Part shown: positions 8,227-13,831 of the stretch, piece by piece
Position numbering within the stretch: the stretch's first letter is position 1
How the letters are laid out: each line of letters opens with the position of its first letter
NCBI GenBank assembly: GCA_019428955.1
Contig: JAHYJF010000053.1
Span: 1-15,797, forward strand
Length of the DNA: 15,797 bases
Direction of reading: 5' to 3'
From: Burkholderiaceae bacterium
Lineage (GTDB): Bacteria > Pseudomonadota > Gammaproteobacteria > Burkholderiales > Burkholderiaceae_E
The notes under the pieces: generated by a model
Told to the model about the DNA's origin: nothing
The model's input: the letters and a program-made list of their open reading frames with translations, nothing else
The model's database searches: none
Position numbers and translations under genes: made by a program

Positions 8227-8880
8227 ATGATCGACTCGGTTGTCGGGCTCTCGAGGCGGGACCAGCTGATCGCGGCCCTTGGGCGCTCGCTGGCGGTGCT
8301 CAGTTCGGCCCACCCCGCGGTGCGACCGAACCCGGCGCAGGGGATCAGTGAACCGGGCGAGGCGCTGGCGAGCGACGATGCGCGGCTCGCGGGGGCCCTG
8401 ATGCGGGTCAATCATGTCGGCGAGATCTGTGCCCAGGGGCTCTACGAGGGGCAGGCCGCGGTGGCGCGCAATCCGGCAGTGCGCTCCCACCTGCTGCAGG
8501 CCGCCGACGAGGAGGCCGACCATCTCGCCTGGACCAAGGCCCGGCTCGATGAACTGGGGGCTCGTCCGTCGCTGCTTAATCCGCTCTGGTATGTGGGGGC
8601 GTTCGCTATTGGGGTCGTGGCCGGGCAACTCGGCGACCAGGTGAGCCTGGGCTTCGTGGCCGAGACCGAGAACCAGGTCGAGCGCCATCTGGAGGGGCAT
8701 CTCGAGCGCCTGCCCGAGCGCGATGCCCGCTCACGGGCGATCGTGGCGCAGATGAAGAACGACGAGGCGCGTCACGGCTCCGAGGCGATTGCTCTCGGGG
8801 CGAGCGAGTTGCCGCTGCCGATCGGTGCCCTGATGCGGCTGGCGGCCAGGGTAATGACCGGGACGGCGCACTACATCTAG
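8227..8880 (+). CDS. coq7: 3-demethoxyubiquinol 3-hydroxylase (Coq7 di-iron family)
   Basis: Membrane-associated di-iron monooxygenase that performs the C6 ring hydroxylation late in ubiquinone biosynthesis, the role filled by the flavoprotein UbiF in E. coli. The 217 residues carry the doubled ferritin-like metal motif: E66 in VNHVGEICAQG, E96-x-x-H99 in DEEADHLAW, an acidic residue around E148 in AETENQVERHL, and E180-x-x-H183 in NDEARHGSEA. The hydrophobic segment LLNPLWYVGAFAIGVVAGQLG (about 117-136) is the expected membrane-interfacial helix. ATG 8227 is preceded by GGGAGG at 8216-8221. An upstream in-frame start at 8152 gives a basic extension (MCNKSRRWLGRLARL) that does not look like the family. 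It stands alone between the divergent porin and the vapBC pair. Confidence 0.95.
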   Translation: MIDSVVGLSRRDQLIAALGRSLAVLSSAHPAVRPNPAQGISEPGEALASDDARLAGALMRVNHVGEICAQGLYEGQAAVARNPAVRSHLLQAADEEADHLAWTKARLDELGARPSLLNPLWYVGAFAIGVVAGQLGDQVSLGFVAETENQVERHLEGHLERLPERDARSRAIVAQMKNDEARHGSEAIALGASELPLPIGALMRLAARVMTGTAHYI

Positions 8881-8947
8881 CCGGCCGCATGAGACGATCC
8901 GGTGGATTTTGTTCCTGGCGCGGCTCCAAACATTGCCAACATCCCGG

Positions 8948-8976
8948 TTGCCGCGACGCTGCTCCATGTATATACT
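8948..8976 (+). promoter_or_regulatory. vapBC promoter
   Basis: A -35 box TTGCCG (8948-8953) and a -10 box TATACT (8971-8976) are separated by exactly 17 bases. The predicted start is near 8983, giving a leader of about 27 bases before the vapB ATG. The promoter lies wholly in the gap after the coq7 stop, so the toxin-antitoxin pair has its own transcription unit. Confidence 0.7.
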
Positions 8977-8985
8977 ATTTGTATA
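8968..8985. promoter_or_regulatory. Palindromic operator-like site over the vapBC -10
   Basis: The inverted repeat TATAC-TATTT-GTATA (8971-8985) overlaps a second palindrome GTATATAC (8968-8975). The site covers the -10 box and start region. AbrB-fold VapB antitoxins, alone or with VapC, commonly autorepress by binding such repeats in their own promoter, so this is the likely autoregulatory operator. Binding itself is inferred. Confidence 0.6.
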
Positions 8986-9009
8986 AACAAAGGAGCAGGA
9001 CGATCAGTC

Positions 9010-9252
9010 ATGGCACATGCTATCAAGAGAGCGGCGGTCTTCAAGTCTGGCAACTCCCAAGCCGTGCGCCTGCCCAAGGATTTCCAGTTCGATGTACGCG
9101 AGGTGGAGATTCTGCGGCGCGGTGACGAAGTGGTCTTGCGGCGGATTCCGACCAATCTGGCAATGGCCTTCGAGCTGCTGGCCGACATGCCCGAGGATTT
9201 CATGGCGGAGGGCCGCAACGACGCGCCACCACAGGTGCGCGAGGGGCTATGA
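9010..9252 (+). CDS. vapB: VapB-type antitoxin, SpoVT/AbrB DNA-binding fold
   Basis: Antitoxin that neutralises the neighbouring PIN-domain toxin and represses the shared promoter. The 80-residue product has the AbrB swapped-hairpin signature near the N-terminus: KRAAVFKSGNSQAVRLPKDF, then DVREVEILRRGDEVVLRRI. The C-terminal half (about 50-80, MAFELLADMPEDFMAEGRND) is acidic and fits the extended segment that wraps over the toxin active site. ATG 9010 is chosen because the N-terminal motif begins there. An in-frame GTG at 8902 lies upstream of the predicted promoter and cannot be used from it. The last four bases overlap the vapC start (ATGA), the usual arrangement for keeping antitoxin in excess. 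Confidence 0.92.
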   Translation: MAHAIKRAAVFKSGNSQAVRLPKDFQFDVREVEILRRGDEVVLRRIPTNLAMAFELLADMPEDFMAEGRNDAPPQVREGL

Positions 9253-9659
9253 GCACATTGCGCTACCTGCTCGATACCAATATCTGTATCTATATCGCCA
9301 AACAGCGCCCACCTGCCGTCGCCCAGCGCTTTGCAAGGCTGGCGGCCGGTTCGGTGGGGATGTCGCTGATCACCTCCGGCGAATTGCGTTATGGCGCGGA
9401 GAAGAGCGGCCAGCGGGTTCAGGCACTGGACAAGCTGCGTCGCCTGGAGGCGTTGATTCCCGTCATGGCGCTCGACGATGCGGTTGGCGAGCGCTATGGT
9501 CACATTCGCGCCCATCTGGAGCGTGCCGGCAGGCCTATCGGCAACAACGACTTGTGGATTGCTGCCCATGCGCTGAGCCTCGGCGTGACCCTGGTCAGCA
9601 GCAACATCCGCGAATTCGAGCGCGTGCCGAAGCTCAAACTCGACAACTGGGCCGCGTAG
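9249..9659 (+). CDS. vapC: VapC-type toxin, PIN-domain ribonuclease
   Basis: Mg2+-dependent endoribonuclease toxin. VapC proteins typically cleave tRNA or rRNA and arrest translation. The 136 residues have the full PIN acidic set: D9 in YLLDTNICIYIAK, E45 in SLITSGELRYGAEKS, and D101 in GNNDLWIAAHALS. The last conserved block is SSNIREFERVPKLKLDNW, with N119 and E122. The motif SxxTxxELxYGA and the terminal FxRVPxLxxxxW are typical of the enteric-type VapC/MvpA branch. No key residue is missing, so the toxin should be active. It overlaps vapB by four bases and ends 24 bases before the stop of the convergent OsmC gene, with no terminator hairpin between them, so read-through antisense to osmC is possible. 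Confidence 0.93.
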   Translation: MSTLRYLLDTNICIYIAKQRPPAVAQRFARLAAGSVGMSLITSGELRYGAEKSGQRVQALDKLRRLEALIPVMALDDAVGERYGHIRAHLERAGRPIGNNDLWIAAHALSLGVTLVSSNIREFERVPKLKLDNWAA

Positions 9660-9683
9660 CCATCCAGTTGTGCCCGACGCCCC

Positions 9684-10106
9684 CTAATCCGCGACGATCT
9701 CGTAATCGTGGGTGACCGCCGCGGTCTGGGCGAGCATGATCGTGGCCGAGCAATACTTCTCGTGGGAGAGCTTGATGGCGCGCTCGACCGCTGCGGGCTT
9801 GAGCCCCCGGCCGCGCACCACGAAGTGGAAATGGATTGCGGTGAATACCCGGGGATCGCTTTCGGCCCGTTGCGCCGTGAGGCGCACCTCGCAGCCGCGC
9901 ACGTCGTGGCGCCCCTTGCGCAGAATCAGGACCACGTCGAAGGCCGTGCAACCGCCGGCGCCGACCAGCATCATTTCCATCGGCCGGGGCGCGAGGTTCT
10001 TGCCGCCGCCTTCGGCCGCGGCGTCCATCACTACCGAGTGACCGCTGCCGGTCTGCGCGACGAAACTCATTTCCCCCGGCCCTGCCCAGCGGATTGAGCA
10101 TTCCAT
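9684..10106 (-). CDS. OsmC-family peroxiredoxin-like protein (YhfA/OsmC type)
   Basis: Small cytoplasmic protein of the OsmC/Ohr superfamily, thiol-dependent hydroperoxide reductases or their relatives. The 140-residue product has both conserved cysteines: C53 in VGAGGCTAFDVV and C119 in HEKYCSATIML, 66 residues apart as in OsmC. The segment GGKNLAPRPMEMMLVGAGG matches the family's dimer-interface block. It resembles the YhfA-like subgroup more than Ohr, but this is a judgement by eye and peroxidase activity is not certain. ATG 10106 follows AGGAAAG about six bases upstream. It is transcribed leftwards, convergent with vapC, away from the 543-base gap that leads to rplM. No convincing sigma-70 promoter was found in that gap on this strand. 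Confidence 0.88.
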   Translation of the reverse strand: MECSIRWAGPGEMSFVAQTGSGHSVVMDAAAEGGGKNLAPRPMEMMLVGAGGCTAFDVVLILRKGRHDVRGCEVRLTAQRAESDPRVFTAIHFHFVVRGRGLKPAAVERAIKLSHEKYCSATIMLAQTAAVTHDYEIVAD

Positions 10107-10168
10107 AGTCTTTCCTGAGGTGATTGGTTGGTGCCTTGGTAGGGATTTTGGCAGAACCCGCCGGCTGC

Positions 10169-10212
10169 GCCAGTGGCAGGCGCTCCACGAGCCGCTGGCA
10201 GGCGCTTCAGGA
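10169..10212. repeat. Imperfect tandem repeat, 2 x 22 bp
   Basis: Two directly adjacent 22-base units (10169-10190 and 10191-10212) match at 18 of 22 positions and share the core TGGCAGGCGCT. The repeat sits 60-100 bases upstream of the osmC-like start codon, within its probable promoter region. It could be a duplicated binding site or simple slippage; no third copy is seen. Confidence 0.7.
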
Positions 10213-10307
10213 AGAGGCTCGTTTGGCGAAAAAATAGCGTTGTGCGGCGCGCCAAAATTCGATTTGTCTCATTTATGCAACGAGCCTTTCCAGACACATG
10301 GCTGGTT

Positions 10308-10324
10308 GCGTTGACAATCAACGC
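10308..10324. repeat. Perfect 7-bp inverted repeat, operator-like
   Basis: GCGTTGA-CAA-TCAACGC is a perfect 7-bp palindrome with a 3-base centre. It contains TTGACA on the plus strand, but no -10 box follows at 16-18 bases. With so short a centre it fits a dimeric regulator site better than an RNA hairpin. Confidence 0.6.
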
Positions 10325-10350
10325 CGACCCCTCGAAAGGCCATCTTTTGG

Positions 10351-10375
10351 GTCTTTGTGTAATCAAAACAAAGAC
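10351..10375. repeat. Perfect 8-bp inverted repeat (hairpin)
   Basis: GTCTTTGT (10351-10358) pairs perfectly with ACAAAGAC (10368-10375) around the 9-base loop GTAATCAAA. No T-run follows on either strand, so it is not an intrinsic terminator. It lies about 70 bases upstream of the candidate sRNA promoter. Confidence 0.6.
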
Positions 10376-10446
10376 TTGTGCTCGTCAACCGAGGTTTACG
10401 GCGTCGCAGCATCAACCCGGCATCAAATGTCTTCAGGATGACATGC

Positions 10447-10475
10447 TTGCGACGCACAAGAGAATCTGTTAAATT
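10447..10475 (+). promoter_or_regulatory. Candidate sRNA promoter with extended -10
   Basis: TTGCGA (10447-10452) and TAAATT (10470-10475) are 17 bases apart. A TG dinucleotide at 10467-10468 provides an extended -10. Each hexamer matches consensus at four of six positions. The predicted start is about 10482. Confidence 0.5.
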
Positions 10476-10481
10476 ATCTTC

Positions 10482-10571
10482 ATTGGTCGCGTTTGTTGCG
10501 GCCCACCTCTGTCTCCTCCACCTCCTCCATTGGTGGATTCAGCCCGAACAGCGATGTTCGGGCTTTTTTTT
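10482..10571 (+). ncRNA. Candidate small RNA with anti-Shine-Dalgarno hairpin loop
   Basis: Predicted RNA of about 90 nucleotides. Its modules are: hairpin 1, GGTCGC/GCGGCC with one G-U pair and a 7-base loop (10485-10503); a single-stranded pyrimidine stretch including CTCC (10504-10516); hairpin 2, a perfect 6-bp stem TCCACC/GGTGGA whose 9-base loop is TCCTCCATT (10517-10537); and the terminator hairpin with an 8-T tail. Loop UCCUCC and the preceding CUCC could pair with GGAGG ribosome-binding sites, as proposed for C-rich-loop sRNAs in proteobacteria. The terminator is on the plus strand, yet the nearest upstream plus-strand gene ends at 9659 with an oppositely oriented gene in between. 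I do not recognise it as a named family; it does not look like tmRNA or 6S RNA. The 5' end is a prediction. Confidence 0.5.
10541..10571 (+). terminator. Strong intrinsic terminator upstream of rplM
   Basis: A perfect 9-bp stem AGCCCGAAC/GTTCGGGCT with loop AGCGAT is followed by eight T residues (10564-10571) on the plus strand. The minus strand has no U-run, so it is unidirectional. It lies just before the rplM promoter and must end some plus-strand transcript, best explained by the candidate small RNA. Confidence 0.92.
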
Positions 10572-10574
10572 GCT

Positions 10575-10604
10575 TTGACTGCGTGTTGCTTAGGGCGTTA
10601 GAAT
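10575..10604 (+). promoter_or_regulatory. rplM-rpsI promoter
   Basis: TTGACT (10575-10580) and TAGAAT (10599-10604) are 18 bases apart, each one mismatch from consensus. The predicted start near 10611 leaves a leader of about 39 bases. It begins directly after the terminator, isolating the ribosomal protein operon from upstream transcription. Confidence 0.8.
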
Positions 10605-10649
10605 GTAAGGCTCACTGCAATTAGCATTGAACAAAGCACCGGAACCGCC

Positions 10650-11078
10650 ATGAAAACATTTTCCGCCAAGGCGCACGAGGTTCAGCGCGACTGGTACGTA
10701 GTTGACGCCGCCGACAAGGTTCTCGGCCGCCTGGCTGCGAACATCGCCCACCGCCTGCGTGGCAAGCACAAACCAGAATTCACGCCCCACGTCGACACCG
10801 GTGATTTCATCGTGGTGATCAACGCCGGGCAGCTGCGGGTCACCGGAGACAAGGCTGAAGGGCGCACGTACTTCCGCCATACCGGTTATCCCGGCGGTAT
10901 CCGTGAAACCAACTTCAAGAAGATGCAGTCGCGCTTCCCTGGCCGCGCACTCGAGAAGGCCGTCAAGGGCATGCTGCCCAAGGGTCCGCTCGGCTACGCG
11001 ATGATCAAGAAGCTGAAGGTTTATGCGGAAGCCTCGCACCCGCATACCGCGCAACAGCCCAAGGTCCTGGAGATCTGA
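10650..11078 (+). CDS. rplM: 50S ribosomal protein L13
   Basis: Large-subunit ribosomal protein that binds 23S rRNA early in assembly. The 142 residues match the bacterial length. Recognisable segments include MKTFSAKAHEVQRDWYVVDA, VLGRLAANIAHRLRGKHKPEFTP, GDFIVVINAG, the YFRHTGYPGG motif and KAVKGMLPKGPLG. The start at 10650 gives the standard N-terminus; the Shine-Dalgarno is weak (GGAA). It is the first gene of the L13-S9 operon, read from the adjacent near-consensus promoter, with rpsI four bases downstream. Confidence 0.98.
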   Translation: MKTFSAKAHEVQRDWYVVDAADKVLGRLAANIAHRLRGKHKPEFTPHVDTGDFIVVINAGQLRVTGDKAEGRTYFRHTGYPGGIRETNFKKMQSRFPGRALEKAVKGMLPKGPLGYAMIKKLKVYAEASHPHTAQQPKVLEI

Positions 11079-11082
11079 ACAA

Positions 11083-11475
11083 ATGATCGGTGAATATAAC
11101 TACGGCACTGGCCGCCGCAAGACTTCGGTAGCGCGCGTGTTCATGAAGCGCGGTACGGGCAAGATCGTCGTGAACGGCCGCCCGATCGACGATTATTTTT
11201 CGCGCGAGACTGGCCGGATGGTGATTCGCCAGCCGCTTGAACTCACCGACAACGTGTCGAGCTTCGACGTGATGGTCAATGTCCGCGGCGGCGGCGAGAC
11301 CGGGCAGGCCGGCGCGGTGCGCCACGGCATCACCCGGGCGCTGATCGACTATGACGAGACCCTCAAACCGGTGCTCTCGAAAGCCGGCCTGGTGACCCGC
11401 GACGCACGCGAGGTCGAACGCAAGAAGGTTGGTCTGCGCAAGGCGCGTCGGGCCAAGCAGTTCTCGAAGCGCTAG
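11083..11475 (+). CDS. rpsI: 30S ribosomal protein S9
   Basis: Small-subunit protein whose C-terminal tail reaches the P-site tRNA anticodon region. The 130 residues start MIGEYNYGTGRRKTSVARVF, include VNVRGGGETGQAGAVRHGI, and end in the characteristic basic tail RKARRAKQFSKR with the universally conserved terminal KR. ATG 11083 lies four bases after the rplM stop with GGAG just upstream inside rplM; an in-frame ATG at 11023 lies within rplM and is not used. Cotranscribed with rplM. Confidence 0.98.
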   Translation: MIGEYNYGTGRRKTSVARVFMKRGTGKIVVNGRPIDDYFSRETGRMVIRQPLELTDNVSSFDVMVNVRGGGETGQAGAVRHGITRALIDYDETLKPVLSKAGLVTRDAREVERKKVGLRKARRAKQFSKR

Positions 11476-11528
11476 GAGCGCCGGGGCGCGTCGGGCGTCG
11501 ATTCGCATACCCGGAACACACTACGGTG

Positions 11529-11556
11529 GGGCCGCCGAGCGCAAGCCGGGCGGCCC
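11529..11556 (+). terminator. GC hairpin after rpsI, probable weak terminator
   Basis: GGGCCGCC (11529-11536) pairs perfectly with GGCGGCCC (11549-11556) around a 12-base loop. Only TTAT follows, so termination is probably partial and argC may receive some read-through from the ribosomal protein operon. Confidence 0.55.
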
Positions 11557-11577
11557 TTATCGTTTCAGGGGGGTGAC

Positions 11578-12624
11578 ATGATCAAGGTTGGCATCGTCGG
11601 GGGCACCGGCTACACCGGCGTCGAACTTCTGCGGCTGCTGTCACAACACCCGCAGGCTCGGCTGAGCGTCATTACCTCGCGCAAGGAAACCGGGATGCCG
11701 GTGGCGGACCTGTTCCCGTCGCTGCGCGGTCACGTCGACCTGGCGTTCAGTGACCCGGCCGACGCCGCGCTCGGCGACTGCGACGTGGTCTTTTTTGCCA
11801 CTCCCCATGGGGTGGCGATGGCGCAGGCGCGCGAACTGCTGGCAAAAGGGGTGCGCATCATCGACCTGGCGGCCGATTTTCGGCTGCGCGACACCGCCGA
11901 GTTCGAGCGCTGGTACAAGATCCCCCATGCTTGCCCCGAGGTTCTGGCCGAGGCGGTCTACGGGCTGCCCGAGGTCAACCGCGAAGCGATTCGGGGCGCG
12001 CGGGTAATCGGGTTGCCGGGCTGTTATCCGACCGCGGTCCAGCTCGGGCTGGCGCCGGTGCTCGAGGCGGCGGCCGGCGAGCTGGTCGAAAGCGAGGGCC
12101 TGATCGCCGACTGCAAGTCCGGGGTTTCGGGTGCCGGCCGCAAGGCCGAGGTCGCGAGCCTGCTCTGCGAGGCCGGCGACAACTTCAAGGCCTACGGAGT
12201 TGCCGGCCACCGCCACTGGCCGGAAATCACCCAGGGCCTGAACGCGCTCGGCGGCGGCGCTGTCGGGATCACCTTCGTGCCGCACCTCGTGCCCATGATC
12301 CGCGGCATCCACGCCACGCTGTACGCGCGGCTGACGCCGCTCGGCCTGGAAACCGACTTCCAGGCGCTCTACGAGGCGCGTTACGCCCAGGAGCCGTTCG
12401 TCGACGTGATGCCCGCCGGTTCGACCCCCGAGACCCGTTCGGTGCGGGCCTCGAACATGCTGCGCATAGCAGTGCATCGTCCGCCGGCGAGCAAGTTGTT
12501 GATGGTGCTGGTGGTCGAGGACAACCTCGTCAAGGGCGCGTCCGGGCAGGCCGTGCAGGTGATGAACCTGATGTTCGGGGTCGACGAGCGCTCCGGGCTC
12601 GCGCACATCCCCGTGCTGCCCTGA
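11578..12624 (+). CDS. argC: N-acetyl-gamma-glutamyl-phosphate reductase
   Basis: Third enzyme of arginine biosynthesis: NADPH-dependent reduction of N-acetyl-glutamyl phosphate to the semialdehyde, in the cytosol. The 348 residues match the long (about 345-residue) ArgC type. The NADP-binding loop is GIVGGTGYTGVELLRLL at 5-21. The catalytic cysteine is C149 in GLPGCYPTAVQLG, and the partner histidine is probably H211 in VAGHRHWPEI. SGVSGAGRK and VPHLVPMIRGIHAT are further family blocks. ATG 11578 follows a G-rich ribosome site (AGGGGGGTG). It is 102 bases beyond rpsI, separated by a weak hairpin, and is followed after seven bases by a membrane protein gene that looks translationally coupled. 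No other arginine genes are in view. Confidence 0.97.
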   Translation: MIKVGIVGGTGYTGVELLRLLSQHPQARLSVITSRKETGMPVADLFPSLRGHVDLAFSDPADAALGDCDVVFFATPHGVAMAQARELLAKGVRIIDLAADFRLRDTAEFERWYKIPHACPEVLAEAVYGLPEVNREAIRGARVIGLPGCYPTAVQLGLAPVLEAAAGELVESEGLIADCKSGVSGAGRKAEVASLLCEAGDNFKAYGVAGHRHWPEITQGLNALGGGAVGITFVPHLVPMIRGIHATLYARLTPLGLETDFQALYEARYAQEPFVDVMPAGSTPETRSVRASNMLRIAVHRPPASKLLMVLVVEDNLVKGASGQAVQVMNLMFGVDERSGLAHIPVLP

Positions 12625-12631
12625 GCCGGTC

Positions 12632-13372
12632 GTGTTCGACGCGCTGAGGCGGCGCTACCGACCCGGCGCTCCGCGCACGCGGCGGGTGACGGTGCGGCGC
12701 CACGTCTCGCTCTGGCTGAGGGTTGGCTTTGTGCTGCTGGTGGCGGGGCTGGGAGCTGCCCTGGCCATCACGATCTGGCAATTCATGGCCGGCGATCTGG
12801 GCTCGCGCAACGCCGAACTCGAGCGCGAGATCGCTGAACTGCGGGCCGAAACCGCCACCCTGCGCACCGAGTTCGAGCGGGTTTCCGCGATCGCCAACGC
12901 GGCCGACGCCAAGCTTACCGTCGAGCGCACCGCTGCCCAGCAGCTGGCCGAAGGAGCCAGGAACACCGAGGCTGAGAATGCGCGCCTGCGTGCCGACCTG
13001 GCCTACCTCGAAAGCCTGCTGCCGGCTTCGGGGCGCGACCAGCCAGTGGCGATCCGCCGCCTGCGGGTCGACAGTGACGGCGCGCCCAATCAGTTTCGCT
13101 ACCAGGCATTGCTCACCCGGGGCTCCACCAGCAAGGGCGAATTCAGCGGCACACTGGCCCTGACTGTGCGCTCGACCCTGGCGGGCAAGGCGCTGACGAT
13201 CGAGGTTCCGGCGAACCCCGTGGACCCCGGGACCGCCATAAAGGTATCCTTTACCCACTACCAACGCATTGACGGGCGCTTCGAGTTGCCCACCGGAGCG
13301 GTACTGCGTAGCGTGCAGATGCGCTTGCTCGAGGGCAAGGAGGTCCGGGCCCAGCAGAATTTCGCACCCTAG
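12632..13372 (+). CDS. Membrane-anchored coiled-coil protein (DUF6776-like)
   Basis: Protein of unknown function with a bitopic inner-membrane layout. The 246 residues begin with a very basic cytoplasmic stretch (RRRYRPGAPRTRRVTVRRH), then one membrane helix at about 29-51 (WLRVGFVLLVAGLGAALAIT). A periplasmic coiled coil follows at about 58-127, with heptad-like ELEREIAELRAETATLR, and then a beta-rich C-terminal domain of about 110 residues. The layout resembles the betaproteobacterial DUF6776 family encoded between argC and bactofilin; that name is from memory, not a search. It uses a GTG start seven bases after the argC stop with no visible Shine-Dalgarno, so it is probably translated by coupling to argC. 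Next to bactofilin, a role in envelope organisation is a reasonable guess. Confidence 0.78.
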   Translation: MFDALRRRYRPGAPRTRRVTVRRHVSLWLRVGFVLLVAGLGAALAITIWQFMAGDLGSRNAELEREIAELRAETATLRTEFERVSAIANAADAKLTVERTAAQQLAEGARNTEAENARLRADLAYLESLLPASGRDQPVAIRRLRVDSDGAPNQFRYQALLTRGSTSKGEFSGTLALTVRSTLAGKALTIEVPANPVDPGTAIKVSFTHYQRIDGRFELPTGAVLRSVQMRLLEGKEVRAQQNFAP

Positions 13373-13401
13373 ATGTTGGCGGGACTGATGAGGAGACGAA
13401 C

Positions 13402-13797
13402 ATGATGTTTGGCAAGAAGAAGAGTGCCCCGACCATCGATAGCCTGATCGGTGCTGGCGCCTCGGTCGACGGCAATCTGCGCTTCAAAGGCGGATTGCGC
13501 ATCGACGGTCATGTAGCGGGCAGCGTGGTGGCCGAGGATGACCACAGCGCAATGCTGGTGCTCTCGGAGAGCGCCCGGATTGAAGGACCGGTGCAGGCAG
13601 CACACCTGGTCGTGAGCGGAACCATCGAGGGACCGGTGCAGGCCGACGAAGTGCTGGAACTGCTGCCGGGAGCCAGGATTACCGGCGAAGTGCGCTACCG
13701 GTCACTGGAAATCCACCCTGGGGCGGTGGTTGAAGGTGCTTTGGTGCACCTGGGGGAAGAACGGCCAGCGCTGAGTCTGGCCGTCAGCCAAGCCTAG
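13402..13797 (+). CDS. Bactofilin (polymer-forming cytoskeletal protein)
   Basis: Self-polymerising cytoskeletal scaffold of the bactofilin/CcmA family, involved in localising cell-wall enzymes and shaping the cell. The 131 residues have a short basic tail (MMFGKKKSAP) and the usual IDSLIGAGASVDGNLRFKGGLRIDGHVAGSV opening. A series of short repeating beta-helix turns with recurring IEGPVQA elements follows (about 60-80), then GARITGEVRYRSLEIHPGAVVEGALVHL. No membrane segment is present. Two adjacent ATGs (13402, 13405) are possible starts; AGGAG at 13391-13395 favours the first. It begins 29 bases after the coiled-coil membrane gene, likely the same operon. An M23 endopeptidase, the usual bactofilin partner class, is encoded about 1.7 kb away on the other strand. 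Confidence 0.93.
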   Translation: MMFGKKKSAPTIDSLIGAGASVDGNLRFKGGLRIDGHVAGSVVAEDDHSAMLVLSESARIEGPVQAAHLVVSGTIEGPVQADEVLELLPGARITGEVRYRSLEIHPGAVVEGALVHLGEERPALSLAVSQA

Positions 13798-13801
13798 ATC
13801 G

Positions 13802-13825
13802 AACGGGCCCGCTGCCGGGTCCGTT
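13802..13825. terminator. Hairpin between convergent bactofilin and erpA genes
   Basis: A 10-bp stem AACGGGCCCG/CGGGTCCGTT with one G-U pair encloses the loop CTGC. It lies in the 34-base gap between the two stop codons. Neither strand carries a T-run, so it is a structural barrier or weak terminator rather than a classical one. Confidence 0.5.
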
Positions 13826-13831
13826 GCTGGC

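Larger units (their letters stand above)
10107..10649. other. 543-base gap between osmC-like gene and rplM: structured, no convincing protein gene
   Basis: No open frame here has a ribosome site together with a plausible protein. From left to right it holds an imperfect 22-bp tandem repeat, a spaced TTTGGCG/CGCCAAA inverted repeat (10222-10256), a perfect 17-base palindromic site, an 8-bp hairpin, a small-RNA-like unit ending in a strong terminator, and the rplM promoter. Each of the main elements is listed separately. Confidence 0.8.

Noticed and set aside
7978..8700. Open minus-strand frame extending the porin upstream by about 240 codons
   Set aside because: The extension runs antisense to coq7, lies before a perfect signal peptide and ribosome site at 7977, and resembles no protein.
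10311..10339. TTGACA at 10311 as a -35 box
   Set aside because: No -10-like hexamer follows at 15-19 bases; the TTGACA is part of a perfect palindrome instead.
10513..10528. Minus-strand GGAGGAGGTGGAGGAG as a ribosome-binding site
   Set aside because: No sizeable minus-strand frame starts downstream of it; the pyrimidine-rich plus-strand reading sits in a hairpin with a matching terminator and explains it better.
10378..10578. 66-codon plus-strand frame with a hydrophobic stretch in the osmC-rplM gap
   Set aside because: It has a GTG start with no ribosome site and would be read through the strong terminator hairpin; the hydrophobic run is the translated pyrimidine-rich sRNA segment.
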